DNA from: Marinobacter bohaiensis
GTDB lineage: Bacteria > Pseudomonadota > Gammaproteobacteria > Pseudomonadales > Oleiphilaceae
Direction: 5' to 3'
DNA: 64,000 bases
Assembly (NCBI RefSeq): GCF_003258515.1
Contig: NZ_QGEH01000006.1
Location: 124,001 to 188,000 of the forward strand
Shown here: piece by piece, positions 18,274-32,189 of the stretch
Layout of the letters: every line of letters starts with the position of its first letter
How positions within the stretch are numbered: position 1 is the first letter of the stretch
Position numbers and translations under genes: made by a program
Notes under the pieces: model-generated
Databases searched by the model: none
What the model saw: the letters and a program-made list of their open reading frames with translations, nothing else
What the model was told of the DNA's origin: nothing

Positions 18274-19632
18274 TCAGGGCCTGATAAAGGCAAACTGCCC
18301 CAGGTTGGCCGCGTCGAAACGCTTGTGATCGACCTTCAGGTAGGCGGTCTCGGCATCGGTCAGGATGACCACATCCTCAACACCGGGCACCCCCCGCAAA
18401 GCCTGATCCACGGCCGCAATACCACGCCCCTGAACATCGACCAACTGTACCACGAAACTGGAAGTATGGCTCGGCCTCTTCATGGTGATCGCCAGCCCCA
18501 GCCAGACGACCAGAACGGCCACCATCATTCCGAAAACGCCGTTGGGGCCAACGCTCTCCAGCAGGCTTCCGCCAATGGTGCCGCCGAGGAAGGCACCGAA
18601 GAACTGGGACGTGGAATAGACGCCCATGGCCGTGCCCTTGGCGGCTGCCGGGCTTTCCTTGCTGATCAGCGAAGGCAGACAGGCCTCCAGCAGATTGAAC
18701 GCCATGAAAAAGAAGAACAGACAGATCCACATCACCGCCAGGGTGTGCGGAAACTCTGCCAGAGCCATGGTGGCTAACGCCAGAATCGCAATGGCGCCAC
18801 ACAGCACCGGTTTCATCATGCGCCGTTTCTCGCCAATGATGATGAACGGCACCATCGAGAAGAAAGCCACCGCCATCACCGACAGATACACCCACCAGTG
18901 ATGCTCGGCCGGCAGTCCCACCTTGTCACGCAGCAGTACCGGAATGACCAGGAACGCGGCCGTGAGAACCAGATGCAGCGCGGCGATACCGAAATCCAGG
19001 CGCAATAGTCGTCCGTCGGTCAGGACCTGACGCAGCTTCTCGCGCGCCGGCTGGGCGTCCAGGTGAGTCGCATGGCCAGCCGGGTTGGGTACCACACCAA
19101 ACACCAGCACCATACCGACCAGGGCCAACGCCCCGGTCACGAAAAAGATGCCCGACAGCCCGATAGCCGAACCCAGCAACGGCCCCAGGAACAACGAGGC
19201 GGAAAACGCCATACCGATGGACAGGCCGACCAGCGCCATGGCCTTGGTGCGGTGCTCTTCACGGGTCAGGTCACTGAGCAGCGCCATCAGGACACTCGCA
19301 ATGGCTCCGCCACCCTGCAGGGCGCGGCCGATGATGACGCCGTAGACGCTGTCCGCCGCACCGGCGATGAAACTGCCCGCGGCAAACAGGAACAGACCGA
19401 TGTAGATCAGGCGCTTACGCCCCAGCCGGTCGGACAGCATGCCGAAGGGAATCTGCAGCAGCGCCTGGCTCAGGCCGTAGGCCCCGATGGCCAGCCCCAG
19501 CAGAGCCGGCGTTGCCGCCTCGAGCTTGTCCCCGAGCAGCATGAAGACCGGCAGCACCATAAACAGCCCCAGCATGCGCATGGCATACACGGACGCGAGG
19601 GCTGCAATAGAGCGTTTTTCGAGTGAATTCAT
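18274..19632 (-). CDS. YajR-like MFS transporter
   Basis: An inner-membrane major facilitator of 452 residues with about 12 hydrophobic segments. The loop 2-3 signature [14 protein letters not shown] near 77-90 is intact. After the last helix, a soluble stretch of about 65 residues (from [12 protein letters not shown]) looks like the ferredoxin-like extra domain of E. coli YajR. The substrate is unknown; proton-driven efflux is the usual assumption. Pseudomonas also has an MFS gene here between ssb and uvrA. It starts 308 bases from the divergent pomA, and its stop lies 71 bases before the ssb start. Confidence 0.87.
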   Translation of the reverse strand: MNSLEKRSIAALASVYAMRMLGLFMVLPVFMLLGDKLEAATPALLGLAIGAYGLSQALLQIPFGMLSDRLGRKRLIYIGLFLFAAGSFIAGAADSVYGVIIGRALQGGGAIASVLMALLSDLTREEHRTKAMALVGLSIGMAFSASLFLGPLLGSAIGLSGIFFVTGALALVGMVLVFGVVPNPAGHATHLDAQPAREKLRQVLTDGRLLRLDFGIAALHLVLTAAFLVIPVLLRDKVGLPAEHHWWVYLSVMAVAFFSMVPFIIIGEKRRMMKPVLCGAIAILALATMALAEFPHTLAVMWICLFFFFMAFNLLEACLPSLISKESPAAAKGTAMGVYSTSQFFGAFLGGTIGGSLLESVGPNGVFGMMVAVLVVWLGLAITMKRPSHTSSFVVQLVDVQGRGIAAVDQALRGVPGVEDVVILTDAETAYLKVDHKRFDAANLGQFAFIRP

Positions 19633-19940
19633 AAAGAAAGGATCAACCTGGAATCATCGGACTTGGAAACGTCGCGAAATTGTACCAAAAACCCGTCCGC
19701 CGGCAGGTGAAATCAAACGGCCCAGGTCATTCAGTCAACCGCTCAGGAAAAACGCAACGAGCCATTACGTTAAGCTACGCTTACTGACAAAATAGATCGT
19801 CCGGAAAGCATAACAGCATTCAGTCTGTTCGCTTCTCGACGTACTATAGCCCGGCGTGCACTACGCTGCTGCCATTTACAGCGCCGCTTTCCGAAGCGGT
19901 CGAGTCATCACCCGAAAATACGCAGAATTAGGGGCTTACC
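19633..19940. other. 308-base divergent region MFS / pomA
   Basis: Holds the promoters of two divergent units. A weak sigma-70-like pair for pomA may be TTCAGT-N17-TACTAT near 19814-19846. No clear sigma-28 flagellar promoter or gene is seen. Confidence 0.4.
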
Positions 19941-20714
19941 GTGGATTTCGCAACGCTTTTTGGTCTCGTCGGCGCCACGCTGGTCATTGGCTCAGCGATC
20001 GTGCTGGGCGCATCGAGCCAGGTCTTCCTCAACATGCCGTCCGTCCTCATCGTTCTGGTGGGCAGCTTCTGCGTGGTGATGGCCAAGTTCAGCTTCGGCC
20101 AGTTCCTGGGTGCGTTCAAGGCGGCCTCCAGAGCCTTTTCCTTCAAGCTGCCGGACACAGAGGCCCTGATCAACGAAGTCGTCGACATCGCGAACATTGC
20201 CCGCAAACAGGGCGTGCTGGCCCTGGAGGAAAAAGAAGTCAGCGCCACGTTCCTCAGACAGGGCATCCAGTTCCTGCTGGAAAGCCAGCCGGCGGAAACC
20301 ATCGAAAAACTCATGCAGAAGGAACGACTGCTCACGCTGGACCGCAACCGGATGGGCGCCAAGGTGTTCCGGGCACTGGCCGACGTGGGCCCGGCCATGG
20401 GCATGATCGGCACGATTGTGGGCCTGGTGCAGATGCTCTCCAATATGGAAGACCCGAAATCCATCGGCCCGGCCATGGCGGTGGCCCTGCTCACGACGCT
20501 CTACGGCGCCATCCTCGCCACCATGTTCGCCAGCCCCATCGCCGACAAGCTGGAACTGCGCATGACCGAGGAAGCGCGCATGCAGGCGCTGATCATTGAT
20601 GCCGTCATCGCTATCCAGGAAGGCCGCAACCCGCGCGTCATCGAACAGATGCTGTCGAGCTACCTGCCACCCTCGAAGCGTGAGCAGAACGGCGAAGCGG
20701 AAACCGCGTCCTAG
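19941..20714 (+). CDS. pomA: Flagellar stator protein PomA (MotA family)
   Basis: Inner-membrane subunit of the flagellar stator. With PomB it forms an ion channel that drives rotor torque. At 257 residues it is closer to Na+-type PomA of marine bacteria (253) than to E. coli MotA (295). Four membrane segments are visible at about 6-25, 31-50, 150-170 and 182-205, the last pair in the conserved VGPAMGMIGTIVGLVQM region. The cytoplasmic loop has the rotor-facing charged stretch around LESQPAETIEKLMQKERLL. The start is GTG 19941 with AGGGG six bases upstream. pomB follows after 11 bases. Confidence 0.92.
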   Translation: MDFATLFGLVGATLVIGSAIVLGASSQVFLNMPSVLIVLVGSFCVVMAKFSFGQFLGAFKAASRAFSFKLPDTEALINEVVDIANIARKQGVLALEEKEVSATFLRQGIQFLLESQPAETIEKLMQKERLLTLDRNRMGAKVFRALADVGPAMGMIGTIVGLVQMLSNMEDPKSIGPAMAVALLTTLYGAILATMFASPIADKLELRMTEEARMQALIIDAVIAIQEGRNPRVIEQMLSSYLPPSKREQNGEAETAS

Positions 20715-20725
20715 GAGTTCCTGCG

Positions 20726-21664
20726 ATGGATGAACTGCCAGAAGAGGATCAGCCCGGGGTCCCGGCCTGGGTCGTCACCTTCGCCGACCTGATGTCCCTG
20801 CTGATGTGTTTCTTCGTGTTGCTGCTGTCGTTCTCGGAGATCGACGCCAACAAGTTCAAACAGATCGCCGAAGAACTGTCCAAGGCCTTCGGGGTCCAGC
20901 GCGACGTCGCGGCCCTGGAGATCCCCAAGGGCACCACCCCGATCTTCGACCATTTCTCGGCCGGCAAGCCGGAGCCCACAGTACTGGACCAGGTGCGCCA
21001 GCAAACCACCCGCGAAGAGCCGGAACTGGAGACCAACACCAGCCAGTCGGAAGCCGAAGCGCGCATCCAGCAGGCCCAGCAGGAAGTGGTGGAAAGCCAC
21101 CTACAGGAACTCCAACAGGTACTTCGGGACGAGCTGGACAACGGCCAGCTGGACTTGCGCAAGGACAGCGACCGCATCGTCATCCGGATTGAGGAAAAGG
21201 GCTCCTTCCCCTCCGGTTCCGCGCAGCTGACCTACAGCTTCGAGGACATGCTGTATCGCATGGCGGATGTCCTCAAGGGTATCCCGGGTGACCTGACCAT
21301 CGAAGGCCATACCGACGATGTCCCCATCAGCAGTTCCCGCTACAACTCGAACTGGAACCTGTCCGCCGATCGGGCCGCCGCTGTGGCCAACGTACTGATC
21401 CAGGGCGGCGGCATCGACTCCGGTCGCGTGACAGTCCAGGGCTTTGCTGATACCCATCCCCGCGTCCCCAACGCCAGCCCGGAAAACCGCGCGCTTAACC
21501 GGCGCGTAGAAATCAGCATCGACCTGTCGGAATCCCATGAGGAAACCCGCATGCGTTTGCAGGACCTGATGGACGATACCGATACGGGGGACTTCGCCGA
21601 ACCTGAGCCAGAGCCTGCCGACGCCGGACAGGACGACGGCGCCGCCGGCCAGCTTGAGTGGTAG
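20726..21664 (+). CDS. pomB: Flagellar stator protein PomB (MotB family)
   Basis: Partner of PomA (312 residues). A single N-terminal membrane helix [20 protein letters not shown] contains Asp21, the ion-carrying residue (Asp24 in Vibrio PomB). A plug/linker rich in Gln and Glu spans about 60-145. A C-terminal OmpA-like domain then binds peptidoglycan, with [10 protein letters not shown] and [16 protein letters not shown] as landmarks, and anchors the stator. AGGAG lies seven bases before the ATG. Ion type (Na+ or H+) cannot be settled from sequence alone; Na+ is inferred from length and likeness to Pom proteins. Confidence 0.92.
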   Translation: MDELPEEDQPGVPAWVVTFADLMSLLMCFFVLLLSFSEIDANKFKQIAEELSKAFGVQRDVAALEIPKGTTPIFDHFSAGKPEPTVLDQVRQQTTREEPELETNTSQSEAEARIQQAQQEVVESHLQELQQVLRDELDNGQLDLRKDSDRIVIRIEEKGSFPSGSAQLTYSFEDMLYRMADVLKGIPGDLTIEGHTDDVPISSSRYNSNWNLSADRAAAVANVLIQGGGIDSGRVTVQGFADTHPRVPNASPENRALNRRVEISIDLSESHEETRMRLQDLMDDTDTGDFAEPEPEPADAGQDDGAAGQLEW

Positions 21665-21804
21665 TGATCCCTCCGGACGATAGTCCATTCCAATGATCTC
21701 GTTGGTTTGTCGGGCTTCGTTGCACGGCAGCCAACGCGGTATACTGGTGAATTTCCGGGCCGCCCGGCCCGTCTCGACTCGCCAATTCCCGTTCGAGGAG
21801 TGTC

Positions 21805-24672
<2,868 letters not shown>

Positions 24673-24695
24673 CCGTCACCAACCAGCCTTTCCAG

Positions 24696-24718
24696 AGGTG
24701 CGCGCCAGGCGCGCACCT
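24696..24718. repeat. Inverted repeat after uvrA
   Basis: AGGTGCGCGCC and its exact complement around a single A, 23 bases after the uvrA stop. It can form a strong hairpin but has no T-run. Confidence 0.6.
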
Positions 24719-24822
24719 ACTCGCCTGGGAGTCTTACCCGCCGGCATTGCGACGGCATCCCTCGATGTCCAGTCGCTTCCTGCAGCCTGCTCACTACTGT
24801 CACGCCACTTTCCTTCAGACAT

Positions 24823-24855
24823 AAAAAAACCGGAGCCTATGGCTCCGGTTCTTTT
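24823..24855. terminator. Bidirectional terminator rplQ / uvrA
   Basis: The stem AACCGGAGCC / GGCTCCGGTT with a three-base loop has seven T residues on the minus-strand side and CTTTT on the plus side. It ends the long ribosomal transcript and backs up uvrA. Confidence 0.93.
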
Positions 24856-24872
24856 ACTGACCGAACGACCGA

Positions 24873-25262
24873 TTAATCGTCCAGCTCTTCCGCTTCCAGA
24901 TCGACCGGACGGTCAACCAGTTCCACGAAAGCCATAGGCGCGTTGTCACCGGCCCGGAATCCGCACTTGAGGATGCGGAGATAGCCGCCCGGACGCTCGG
25001 CGTAACGCGGGCCCAGCTCGTTGAAGAGCTTGGCGACAGCCGCGTCGTCGCGCAGGCGTGCGAACGCCAGACGACGGTTAGCGACTGAATCGGTTTTCGA
25101 CAGTGTGATCAAAGGCTCTGCCACGCGACGAAGTTCCTTCGCTTTGGGCAGAGTGGTTTTGATCAATTCGTGCTCGACCAGCGACGCGGTCATGTTACGG
25201 AACATGGCCTTGCGATGCGCGCTGGTCCGGCTGAACTTACGACCACTCTTACGATGACGCAT
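24873..25262 (-). CDS. rplQ: 50S ribosomal protein L17
   Basis: 129 residues (E. coli 127), starting [20 protein letters not shown], the canonical N-terminus. L17 sits near the exit of the peptide tunnel. The last gene of the alpha operon here, 37 bases after rpoA, followed by a strong terminator. The acidic tail EAEELDD is a few residues longer than in E. coli. Confidence 0.98.
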   Translation of the reverse strand: MRHRKSGRKFSRTSAHRKAMFRNMTASLVEHELIKTTLPKAKELRRVAEPLITLSKTDSVANRRLAFARLRDDAAVAKLFNELGPRYAERPGGYLRILKCGFRAGDNAPMAFVELVDRPVDLEAEELDD

Positions 25263-25299
25263 TGCTCTGATTCCTTACCTTAAACTACCAATACGGCGA

Positions 25300-26304
25300 T
25301 CAACCGCCCAGAACCCGGTCATCGCCACGAAGGCTAGCCGGCGGCCAGTTGTCGAGTCGCATACCCAGGGACAGACCGCGAGAGGCCAGTACGTCCTTGA
25401 TCTCGGTAAGCGACTTCTTACCCAGGTTAGGCGTCTTCAGCAGCTCAACTTCGGTGCGCTGAATGAGATCGCCGATGTAGTAAATGTTTTCAGCTTTCAG
25501 GCAGTTTGCTGAACGCACAGTCAACTCGAGATCATCTACCGGGCGCAGCAGGATCGGATCAACTTCTTCCTCTTCCTCTACACGCTCAGGCTCTTTCTCA
25601 TGATCAAAGTCGACGAACACAGCCAGTTGCTGCTGGAGAATGGTCGCCGCCCGACGAATCGCTTCTTCGGGATCGATCGTACCGTTGGTTTCCAGGTCAA
25701 TAACCAGCTTGTCCAGATCCGTACGCTGCTCTACACGCGCGTTTTCTACGGCGTAGGAAACACGACGCACGGGGCTGTATGTAGCGTCCAGCTGAAGGCG
25801 GCCAATCGCACGCGTCTCGTCGTCATCCAGACCACGCTGGTCAGCAGCTTCGTAGCCACGACCGCGAGCCACCTTCAGACGCATGTTCAGTTCACCCTTT
25901 TCGCTAAGGTGACAGATCACATGCTCCGGGTTGGCGATCTCGATGTCGTGATCCAGCTGGATGTCAGCGGCGGTTACAACACCTGGACCTTTCTTGGTGA
26001 CGGTCAGTTCCGCTTCGTCACGGCTGCCCATCTTGACGGCGACGCCCTTGAGATTCAGCAGAATCTCGATGACGTCTTCCTGGACACCTTCAATCGCGCT
26101 GTACTCGTGCAGCACACCGTCGATCTGCGCCTCAGTGATGGCGCAGCCCGGCATGGACGACAAGAGTATGCGGCGAAGTGCACTTCCCAGGGTATGACCG
26201 AAGCCGCGTTCAAGCGGCTCCAGGGTAACCTTGGCGTGCGTCTTGCCCAATTCTTTTACGTCGATGGTACGAGGTGTCAATAACTCATGTACTGAACGCT
26301 GCAT
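25300..26304 (-). CDS. rpoA: RNA polymerase alpha subunit
   Basis: 334 residues (E. coli 329). The N-terminal assembly domain ([20 protein letters not shown] near 32-51) dimerises and holds beta and beta-prime. After an acidic linker, the C-terminal domain with [11 protein letters not shown] near 270 binds UP elements and activators. It lies within the alpha operon between rpsD and rplQ, so it is made from the ribosomal transcript. Confidence 0.98.
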   Translation of the reverse strand: MQRSVHELLTPRTIDVKELGKTHAKVTLEPLERGFGHTLGSALRRILLSSMPGCAITEAQIDGVLHEYSAIEGVQEDVIEILLNLKGVAVKMGSRDEAELTVTKKGPGVVTAADIQLDHDIEIANPEHVICHLSEKGELNMRLKVARGRGYEAADQRGLDDDETRAIGRLQLDATYSPVRRVSYAVENARVEQRTDLDKLVIDLETNGTIDPEEAIRRAATILQQQLAVFVDFDHEKEPERVEEEEEVDPILLRPVDDLELTVRSANCLKAENIYYIGDLIQRTEVELLKTPNLGKKSLTEIKDVLASRGLSLGMRLDNWPPASLRGDDRVLGG

Positions 26305-26340
26305 AGACGCCCCTATCTGCTCTCGTTGCTAACTCAGGCC

Positions 26341-26961
26341 TTACTTGGAGTAAAGCTCGACGATGAGGTTCTCGTTGATGTCGGCCGGCAGTTCAGTCCG
26401 CTCAGGGATTGACTTGTAAACGCCGGACATCTTGTTGGCGTCGACCTCTACCCAGTTTACAGGGGCGCGATTGCCCGCGAGATCCAGGGCGCCTTTAACA
26501 CGCAGCTGGTTTTTCGCTTTCTCGCGAATGCTCACCACGTCACCCGGCTTGACCTGATAGGACGGAATGTTCACGACGCTATCATTCACCAGAATGGCCT
26601 TGTGAGACACAAGCTGACGGGCTTCTGCACGGGTCGAACCAAAACCCATGCGGTATACGACATTGTCCAGACGACCTTCCAGAAGCTGGAGCAGGTTCTC
26701 ACCTGTTGCGCCCTTGATGCGCGCAGCTTCCTTGTAGTAGTTCCGGAACTGTTTCTCGAGTACGCCGTAGATACGACGAACTTTTTGCTTTTCACGGAGC
26801 TGTACGCCGTATTCAGACAAACGACCGCGGCGCGCACCGTGCATCCCCGGAGGGGTTTCGATGTTGCACTTGGAGTCGAGTGCGCGGACGCCGCTCTTCA
26901 GAAAAAGATCTGTCCCTTCACGACGAGACAGCTTACATTTTGGACCTATGTAACGTGCCAT
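26341..26961 (-). CDS. rpsD: 30S ribosomal protein S4
   Basis: 206 residues, the same length as E. coli S4. It starts [16 protein letters not shown] and has the S4 RNA-binding fold near [20 protein letters not shown]. It is a primary binder of 16S rRNA and in E. coli the translational repressor of the alpha operon. Confidence 0.98.
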   Translation of the reverse strand: MARYIGPKCKLSRREGTDLFLKSGVRALDSKCNIETPPGMHGARRGRLSEYGVQLREKQKVRRIYGVLEKQFRNYYKEAARIKGATGENLLQLLEGRLDNVVYRMGFGSTRAEARQLVSHKAILVNDSVVNIPSYQVKPGDVVSIREKAKNQLRVKGALDLAGNRAPVNWVEVDANKMSGVYKSIPERTELPADINENLIVELYSK

Positions 26962-26979
26962 ACTTCACTGTCTCCTGTC

Positions 26980-27369
26980 TTACACGCGGCGCTTCTTGGG
27001 CGGACGACAGCCGTTATGCGGAATCGGCGTCACATCAGTGATGTTAGTGATCTTGTACCCGCAACCATTCAGCGCGCGTACAGCGGATTCACGTCCGGGC
27101 CCAGGACCCTTAACCTCTACATCCAGGTTTTTAAGGCCGTATTCAGCAGCCGCGTTACCGGCTCTTTCAGCTGCTACCTGCGCAGCAAAAGGTGTGCTCT
27201 TGCGTGACCCACGGAAACCAGAACCACCGGCAGTAGCCCATGACAGGACATTGCCCTGGCGGTCGGAAATGGTCACGATCGTGTTGTTGAAGGACGCGTG
27301 GATGTGCGCGACGCCATCAACAACCGTCTTTTTCACCTTTTTACGGGTACGTGTACCTGGCTTTGCCAT
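26980..27369 (-). CDS. rpsK: 30S ribosomal protein S11
   Basis: 129 residues, matching the family length, with the conserved core [19 protein letters not shown] and the C-terminal [18 protein letters not shown]. It is part of the 30S platform and lines the mRNA exit (E-site side). It lies 13 bases after rpsM. Confidence 0.98.
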   Translation of the reverse strand: MAKPGTRTRKKVKKTVVDGVAHIHASFNNTIVTISDRQGNVLSWATAGGSGFRGSRKSTPFAAQVAAERAGNAAAEYGLKNLDVEVKGPGPGRESAVRALNGCGYKITNITDVTPIPHNGCRPPKKRRV

Positions 27370-27382
27370 GTTTGCCTACCTG

Positions 27383-27739
27383 TTACTTGCGAATCGGTTT
27401 GCGAGGACCTTTGCGGGTGCGAGCGTTGGTCTTGGTGCGCTGGCCACGGAGCGGAAGCCCATGACGATGACGCAGACCACGGAAGCAGCCCAGATCCTTC
27501 AAACGCTTAATGTTCATCTGAACTTCACGACGCAGATCACCTTCGACAGACAGCTTGCCCACTTCGGTACGAAGTGACTCAACCTGCTCATCGCTGAGGT
27601 CTTTGATCTTGATGTCCTGCTGGACACCAGCTGCATCGCAAAGCTTCTGAGCTGTTGTCTTACCGACTCCAAAAATGTAAGTCAGTGAGATAACAGCATG
27701 TTTGTTGTCGGGTATATTGACACCGGCTATACGTGCCAT
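27383..27739 (-). CDS. rpsM: 30S ribosomal protein S13
   Basis: 118 residues (E. coli 118), starting [20 protein letters not shown] and ending with the basic tail [15 protein letters not shown] that reaches the P-site tRNA. It contacts L5 in bridge B1b. First gene of the alpha operon in classic maps; here it follows rpmJ. Confidence 0.98.
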   Translation of the reverse strand: MARIAGVNIPDNKHAVISLTYIFGVGKTTAQKLCDAAGVQQDIKIKDLSDEQVESLRTEVGKLSVEGDLRREVQMNIKRLKDLGCFRGLRHRHGLPLRGQRTKTNARTRKGPRKPIRK

Positions 27740-27875
27740 CCAAATTACTCCGCGTTCAAAGCTTTGCTGTGTGAATTTTCCGCCACAAAAACGGCGCGAA
27801 ATGATAGCCCCTGATCACAAAAAGATCAAGCACTACCATTTCGCCCCTGCGTTTCTGGTGATATCGCTTGGGATA

Positions 27876-27989
27876 TCAGCCTTGACGCTGCTTGTGACGA
27901 GGCTCCGTGCAGATGACTCGAATCGAGCCATTGCGACGAATGACTTTGCAGTTACGGCAAATTTTCTTTACCGAAGCGCGTACTTTCAT
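27876..27989 (-). CDS. rpmJ: 50S ribosomal protein L36
   Basis: Only 37 residues. It starts [19 protein letters not shown] and keeps the zinc-ribbon residues Cys11, Cys14, Cys27 and His32, so it is the zinc-binding (C+) form. It lies between secY and rpsM, the usual place. ATG 27989 is 36 bases after the secY stop. Confidence 0.95.
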   Translation of the reverse strand: MKVRASVKKICRNCKVIRRNGSIRVICTEPRHKQRQG

Positions 27990-28025
27990 TGTCGACTCCA
28001 GTGTTACCGGGGGACCGATCCAGGA

Positions 28026-29345
28026 TCAGCCCCGACCATAGCCCTTGAGATTGGACTTTTTCATCAGCGACTCATACTGATGCGACATCAGATGAGACTG
28101 AACCTGTGCCATGAAATCCATCACGACGACAACCACGATCAGCAGCGACGTACCGCCCAGGTAGAAGGGCACGTTACCCGCAACCATCAGGAACTGAGGG
28201 AAGAGGGATACCGCTGTGATGTAAAGCGCACCGAACAGAGTCAGACGCGTCAGCACACCATCGATGTACTTGGCAGTCTGCTCCCCCGGACGGATACCGG
28301 GGATAAATGCACCGGAACGCTTGAGGTTGTCTGCCACTTCCCGCGGGTTATACATCAGCGCGGTGTAGAAGAAGCAGAAGAAAATCACGGCTGCCGCGAA
28401 CAGAATGATGTACAGCGGCTGGCTCGGCGCGAGCGCCTGGGAAACACTGCTCAGCCACTCCATGCCTTCACCCTGCCCGAACCACTGCCCCAGGGATGCC
28501 GGGAACAGCAGAATGGACGACGCGAAAATCGGCGGAATCACACCGGCCATATTGACCTTCAGCGGCAGATGGCTGGACTGCTGGGCAAACACCCGGCGGC
28601 CCTGCTGACGCTTGGCGTAATTGATCGTCAGCCGGCGTTGGCCACGCTCCATGAAGACCACGAAGCCAATCACGGCCACCGCGAGGATCGCGATACCCAG
28701 AACCACCAGCAGACTCATTTCGCCGCTGCGGGCCTGTTCCAGGGTCTGACCGATCGCGCCGGGCAGACCGGCCACGATACCGGCGAAGATAAGCAGCGAG
28801 ATGCCGTTGCCGATGCCGCGCTCAGTGATCTGCTCACCCAGCCACATCATGAAGACGGCACCACACACGAAGGACACGACGGCCACAAAGTGGAAACTGA
28901 AGCTATCGTTGAAGGTGACACCCTGGGATGCCAGCCCTACGGAAATACCAAGACCCTGAACCAGGGCCAGCAGAACCGTACCGTAACGCGTGTACTGACT
29001 GATCTTGCGACGTCCGGCTTCGCCCTCTTTCTTCAACTGCTCCAGCTGCGGACTGACAGCAGTCATCAGCTGCATGATGATCGAGGCCGAGATGTAAGGC
29101 ATGATGCCCAGAGCGAAGATACTCATCCGCTCCAGGGCACCACCGGAGAACATATTGAACAGACCCAGGATCGTGCCCTGGTTCTGATCAAACAGTGCTG
29201 CCAAGCGATCAGGATTAATACCCGGTACCGGAATGTGGGCACCGATGCGGTACACCAGTAGCGCCAGGAATACGAACCAGAGCCGCGAACGCAGCTCTGC
29301 TAATCCCTTCCCGGCTCCTGCCGGCATTGATGCTGTCTTGGCCAT
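28026..29345 (-). CDS. secY: Protein translocase subunit SecY
   Basis: Central channel of the Sec translocon in the inner membrane (439 residues, E. coli 443), with ten membrane helices. The plug/TM2 region reads [20 protein letters not shown] near 65-84. The cytoplasmic loop KRQQGRRVF near 250 and the C-terminal [20 protein letters not shown], which meet SecA and the ribosome, are intact. The partner gene secE is also in this window (54704-55072). It lies in the spc operon after rplO. Confidence 0.98.
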   Translation of the reverse strand: MAKTASMPAGAGKGLAELRSRLWFVFLALLVYRIGAHIPVPGINPDRLAALFDQNQGTILGLFNMFSGGALERMSIFALGIMPYISASIIMQLMTAVSPQLEQLKKEGEAGRRKISQYTRYGTVLLALVQGLGISVGLASQGVTFNDSFSFHFVAVVSFVCGAVFMMWLGEQITERGIGNGISLLIFAGIVAGLPGAIGQTLEQARSGEMSLLVVLGIAILAVAVIGFVVFMERGQRRLTINYAKRQQGRRVFAQQSSHLPLKVNMAGVIPPIFASSILLFPASLGQWFGQGEGMEWLSSVSQALAPSQPLYIILFAAAVIFFCFFYTALMYNPREVADNLKRSGAFIPGIRPGEQTAKYIDGVLTRLTLFGALYITAVSLFPQFLMVAGNVPFYLGGTSLLIVVVVVMDFMAQVQSHLMSHQYESLMKKSNLKGYGRG

Positions 29346-29362
29346 TATGTCCCCGACTCGCC

Positions 29363-29797
29363 TTATTCTTCGATTTTACCGCCTGCAGCCGTAATGGCTT
29401 CACGCGCACCTTTGGTGACTTTCAGTCCCTTGACGGTGACCGCACGGGTCAGCTCGCCGGACAGGATCACCTTGGCGGCGCGAATTTCTTCGCGGATGAT
29501 GTCTGCTTTTTTCAGGGCTGCCAGATCTGCAACGTCGCCTTCAACCTTGGCCAGCTCGTTCAGGCGGATTTCCGCCTCGAACCGTTGCTGACGCGAAGTG
29601 AAGCCGTACTTCGGCAGACGGCGGGCCAGCGGCTGCTGACCACCCTCGAAGCCCGGCGCTACGGAACCACCGGAGCGGGACTTCAGACCTTTGTGACCAC
29701 GGCCGCCGGTTTTACCGAGACCGCTACCGATACCGCGACCGACGCGCTTGGCTGCCGGGCGTGAACCGGGTTCCGGACTAAGTTCGTTAAGACGCAT
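29363..29797 (-). CDS. rplO: 50S ribosomal protein L15
   Basis: 144 residues, as in E. coli. It starts [20 protein letters not shown] and has the Gly/Arg-rich extension [20 protein letters not shown] that penetrates 23S rRNA. It is a late-assembly protein. Its ATG lies one base after the rpmD stop codon. Confidence 0.98.
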   Translation of the reverse strand: MRLNELSPEPGSRPAAKRVGRGIGSGLGKTGGRGHKGLKSRSGGSVAPGFEGGQQPLARRLPKYGFTSRQQRFEAEIRLNELAKVEGDVADLAALKKADIIREEIRAAKVILSGELTRAVTVKGLKVTKGAREAITAAGGKIEE

Positions 29798-29798
29798 C

Positions 29799-29984
29799 TT
29801 AGTTATCCTCCACCCGTACCAGGTAATTAATGCGGTTCACCATACCACGGGTGGAAGCAGTATCCTCCACCTCGACGGTGTGACCGATCTTGCGCAGACC
29901 CAGGCCCTTGACACACTCTTTGTGCTTGGGCTGGCAGCCGATCGGGCTGCGGGTCAGTGTGACTTTCATTGTCTTGTTCGCCAT
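29799..29984 (-). CDS. rpmD: 50S ribosomal protein L30
   Basis: 61 residues (E. coli 59), starting [18 protein letters not shown], with the family motif [16 protein letters not shown] chose ATG 29984, five bases after the rpsE stop codon, because the sequence further upstream in frame is rpsE coding sequence. An internal ATG five codons on (29969) is a weaker alternative. Confidence 0.95.
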   Translation of the reverse strand: MANKTMKVTLTRSPIGCQPKHKECVKGLGLRKIGHTVEVEDTASTRGMVNRINYLVRVEDN

Positions 29985-29988
29985 GACT

Positions 29989-30489
29989 TCAACCCAGAAT
30001 ATCTTCCACGGTCTTGCCGCGCTTGGCTGCAACGTCTTCAGGCGCTTTCATGGCCTGCAGACCCTTGATAGTGGAACGGACCACGTTGACCGGATTGGTC
30101 GAGCCGTAACACTTGGACAGGACGTTCTGAACACCCGCAACTTCGAGCACCGCACGCATCGCACCACCGGCGATGATACCAGTACCTTCAGAGGCCGGCT
30201 GCATGTACACCTTGGAACCGCCATGAGTGGCCTGAACCGGGTACTGCAGGGTGTTGCCCTTCAGCGGCACATCGACCATGTTCTTACGTGCTGCTTCCAT
30301 CGCTTTCTGGATAGCGACCGGCACTTCACGCGCCTTGCCGCGACCGAAACCAACACGACCTTTACCATCACCAACGACGGTCAGCGCTGTGAAAGCGAAA
30401 ATACGACCGCCCTTCACAACCTTCGCGACGCGGTTGACCTGAACCAGCTTTTCCTGGAGCTCAGGCGCCTTCTGTTCGTTAACGCTCAT
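29989..30489 (-). CDS. rpsE: 30S ribosomal protein S5
   Basis: 166 residues (E. coli 167). The motif [20 protein letters not shown] near 30-49 includes the loop linked to decoding accuracy and spectinomycin response. ATG 30489 follows AGGTGGAG; a GTG three codons earlier overlaps this ribosome site and is less likely. Confidence 0.97.
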   Translation of the reverse strand: MSVNEQKAPELQEKLVQVNRVAKVVKGGRIFAFTALTVVGDGKGRVGFGRGKAREVPVAIQKAMEAARKNMVDVPLKGNTLQYPVQATHGGSKVYMQPASEGTGIIAGGAMRAVLEVAGVQNVLSKCYGSTNPVNVVRSTIKGLQAMKAPEDVAAKRGKTVEDILG

Positions 30490-30501
30490 CTTCTCCACCT
30501 C

Positions 30502-30849
30502 TTAGAATTGCAGGCCAGCTTCACGCGCCGCATCGGCCAGAGCCTGGATGCGTCCGTGATAGCGATAGCCGGAACGGTCGAATGCAACCTCTTCGATGCC
30601 GGCTGCCTTGGCACGCTCTGCGATGAGCTTGCCAACCTGTTTGGCAGCTTCCACGTTGCCGGTCGCACCCTGGCGCAATTCTTTGTCCAGCGTGGAGGCA
30701 GAAGCCAGAACTTTACTGCCGTCGGCAGTGGTGACCTGGGCGTACATATGCCGCGGCGTACGATGTACGCAGAGACGATTGGCGCCCAGCTCACGAATCT
30801 TCATGCGCACTTTGCGTGCGCGACGCAATCTTTGGTTATTCGCGCTCAT
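30502..30849 (-). CDS. rplR: 50S ribosomal protein L18
   Basis: 115 residues (E. coli 117). It binds 5S rRNA in the central protuberance. Conserved [14 protein letters not shown] and the C-terminal [20 protein letters not shown] identify it. It lies 9 bases after rplF. Confidence 0.98.
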   Translation of the reverse strand: MSANNQRLRRARKVRMKIRELGANRLCVHRTPRHMYAQVTTADGSKVLASASTLDKELRQGATGNVEAAKQVGKLIAERAKAAGIEEVAFDRSGYRYHGRIQALADAAREAGLQF

Positions 30850-30858
30850 AGTCTCGCC

Positions 30859-31392
30859 CTATTTCTTCTTGGCTTCTTTACGTCTGACCAGCTCATCCGC
30901 GTAACGAACACCCTTGCCCTTATAAGGCTCGGGCGGACGATAGCCGCGAATTTCAGCTGCGACCTGGCCAACCTGTTGCTTATCGATACCCCGAATCACG
31001 ACTTCCGTCGGTGACGGTGTTTCGGCCGTGACGCCTTCGGGCAGCTCGTACTCAACCGGGTGTGAAAAACCCAGTGTCAGATTGAGCTTCTTGCCCTGTG
31101 CCTGGGCACGGTAACCGACGCCGACCAGCTGGAGCTTGCGCTCAAAGCCGTTGCTGACGCCGGTGACCATGTTGTTCACCAGTGCACGGGTTGTACCGGC
31201 AAGTGCACGAGACTGTTTGGCGCCATCACGTGCAGCGAAACGCAGAACGTTTTCTTCCTGCTTCACTTCAACTGCATCGTGGATGGTGAATTGAAGCGCT
31301 CCCTTGGAGCCCTTCACGTTGATATCCTGTCCGCTCAGCTTCACCTCAACACCGGAAGGCAGCACGACAGGATTATTGGCAACCCTGGACAT
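30859..31392 (-). CDS. rplF: 50S ribosomal protein L6
   Basis: 177 residues, the E. coli length, made of two similar domains. It starts [17 protein letters not shown] and has the C-terminal RNA-binding motif [20 protein letters not shown]. It lies near the factor-binding region of the 50S. Confidence 0.98.
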   Translation of the reverse strand: MSRVANNPVVLPSGVEVKLSGQDINVKGSKGALQFTIHDAVEVKQEENVLRFAARDGAKQSRALAGTTRALVNNMVTGVSNGFERKLQLVGVGYRAQAQGKKLNLTLGFSHPVEYELPEGVTAETPSPTEVVIRGIDKQQVGQVAAEIRGYRPPEPYKGKGVRYADELVRRKEAKKK

Positions 31393-31401
31393 GTGTAACT
31401 C

Positions 31402-31794
31402 CTAAAATACGGTGCAGATGACTTCGCCACCCACGCCCGCTTGACGCGCGGCGCGATCGGTCATAACGCCCTTGGACGTTGACACGATGGCGATACCCAA
31501 ACCACCGGCTACCTTCGGCAGTTCCCCAGCGCCGTTGTACTGGCGCAGACTCGGACGACTAACGCGCTTGATGGACTCGATAACCGGCTTGCCCTCGAAA
31601 TACTTGAGGTTGACCGTGAGTTCCGGCTTGGCGTCAGCTGAGACGGAGAAATCTTCGACGTAGCCTTCGTCCTTCAGGACCTGGGCTACGGAGACCTTCA
31701 TCTTGGAAGACGGCATCGTCACATCAGCTTTTGATGCCATCTGTGCATTGCGGATGCGAGTAATCATATCCGCAAGCGTGTCTTGCATACTCAT
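31402..31794 (-). CDS. rpsH: 30S ribosomal protein S8
   Basis: 130 residues, the E. coli length. The start [18 protein letters not shown] at 31794 has AGGAG ten bases upstream; a 19-codon extension is open but has no family match. The C-terminus [20 protein letters not shown] is typical. S8 organises the central 16S domain and in E. coli represses the spc operon. Confidence 0.97.
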   Translation of the reverse strand: MSMQDTLADMITRIRNAQMASKADVTMPSSKMKVSVAQVLKDEGYVEDFSVSADAKPELTVNLKYFEGKPVIESIKRVSRPSLRQYNGAGELPKVAGGLGIAIVSTSKGVMTDRAARQAGVGGEVICTVF

Positions 31795-31871
31795 TGGTAT
31801 GAGGCTCCTGATCTTTTCAGTTGTGCAGCGGCTTGCCGCACCGCTTACCAACAGGCACCGAAGTGCCTACC

Positions 31872-32177
31872 TTACCAGCTGGACTTGGTCAGACCCGGAA
31901 CGTCGCCACGCATGCCCGCTTCACGCAGCTTGATGCGTGAGAGCTGGAACTTCCGCAGGACGCCGTGAGGGCGACCGGTCACCTGGCAGCGGTTACGAAG
32001 ACGTGCCGGGCTGGCATTACGGGGAAGCTGCTGCAGTTTCATCTGCGCATCCCAACGTTCTTCGTCGCTGGTGTTCGGGTTCTTGATAATCGCTTTGAGC
32101 TCTGCACGCTTGACTGCGTATTTCTCAACAGTCTTCTGGCGCTTCAGCTCACGATTCTTCATCGATACCTTAGCCAT
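31872..32177 (-). CDS. rpsN: 30S ribosomal protein S14
   Basis: 101 residues (E. coli 101). This is the long, zinc-free form: the C-terminal half [20 protein letters not shown] lacks the CxxC pair. It belongs to the 30S head. The gap to rpsH is 77 bases. Confidence 0.98.
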   Translation of the reverse strand: MAKVSMKNRELKRQKTVEKYAVKRAELKAIIKNPNTSDEERWDAQMKLQQLPRNASPARLRNRCQVTGRPHGVLRKFQLSRIKLREAGMRGDVPGLTKSSW

Positions 32178-32189
32178 TACGCTCGTTCC

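Noticed and set aside
21665..21804. LexA box before uvrA
   Set aside because: I looked for CTG-N10-CAG near the TATACT promoter and found none.
27702..29261. 519-codon plus-strand frame opposite secY and rpmJ
   Set aside because: Antisense to a clear SecY; polar translation rich in His, Gln and Asp, typical of a shadow.
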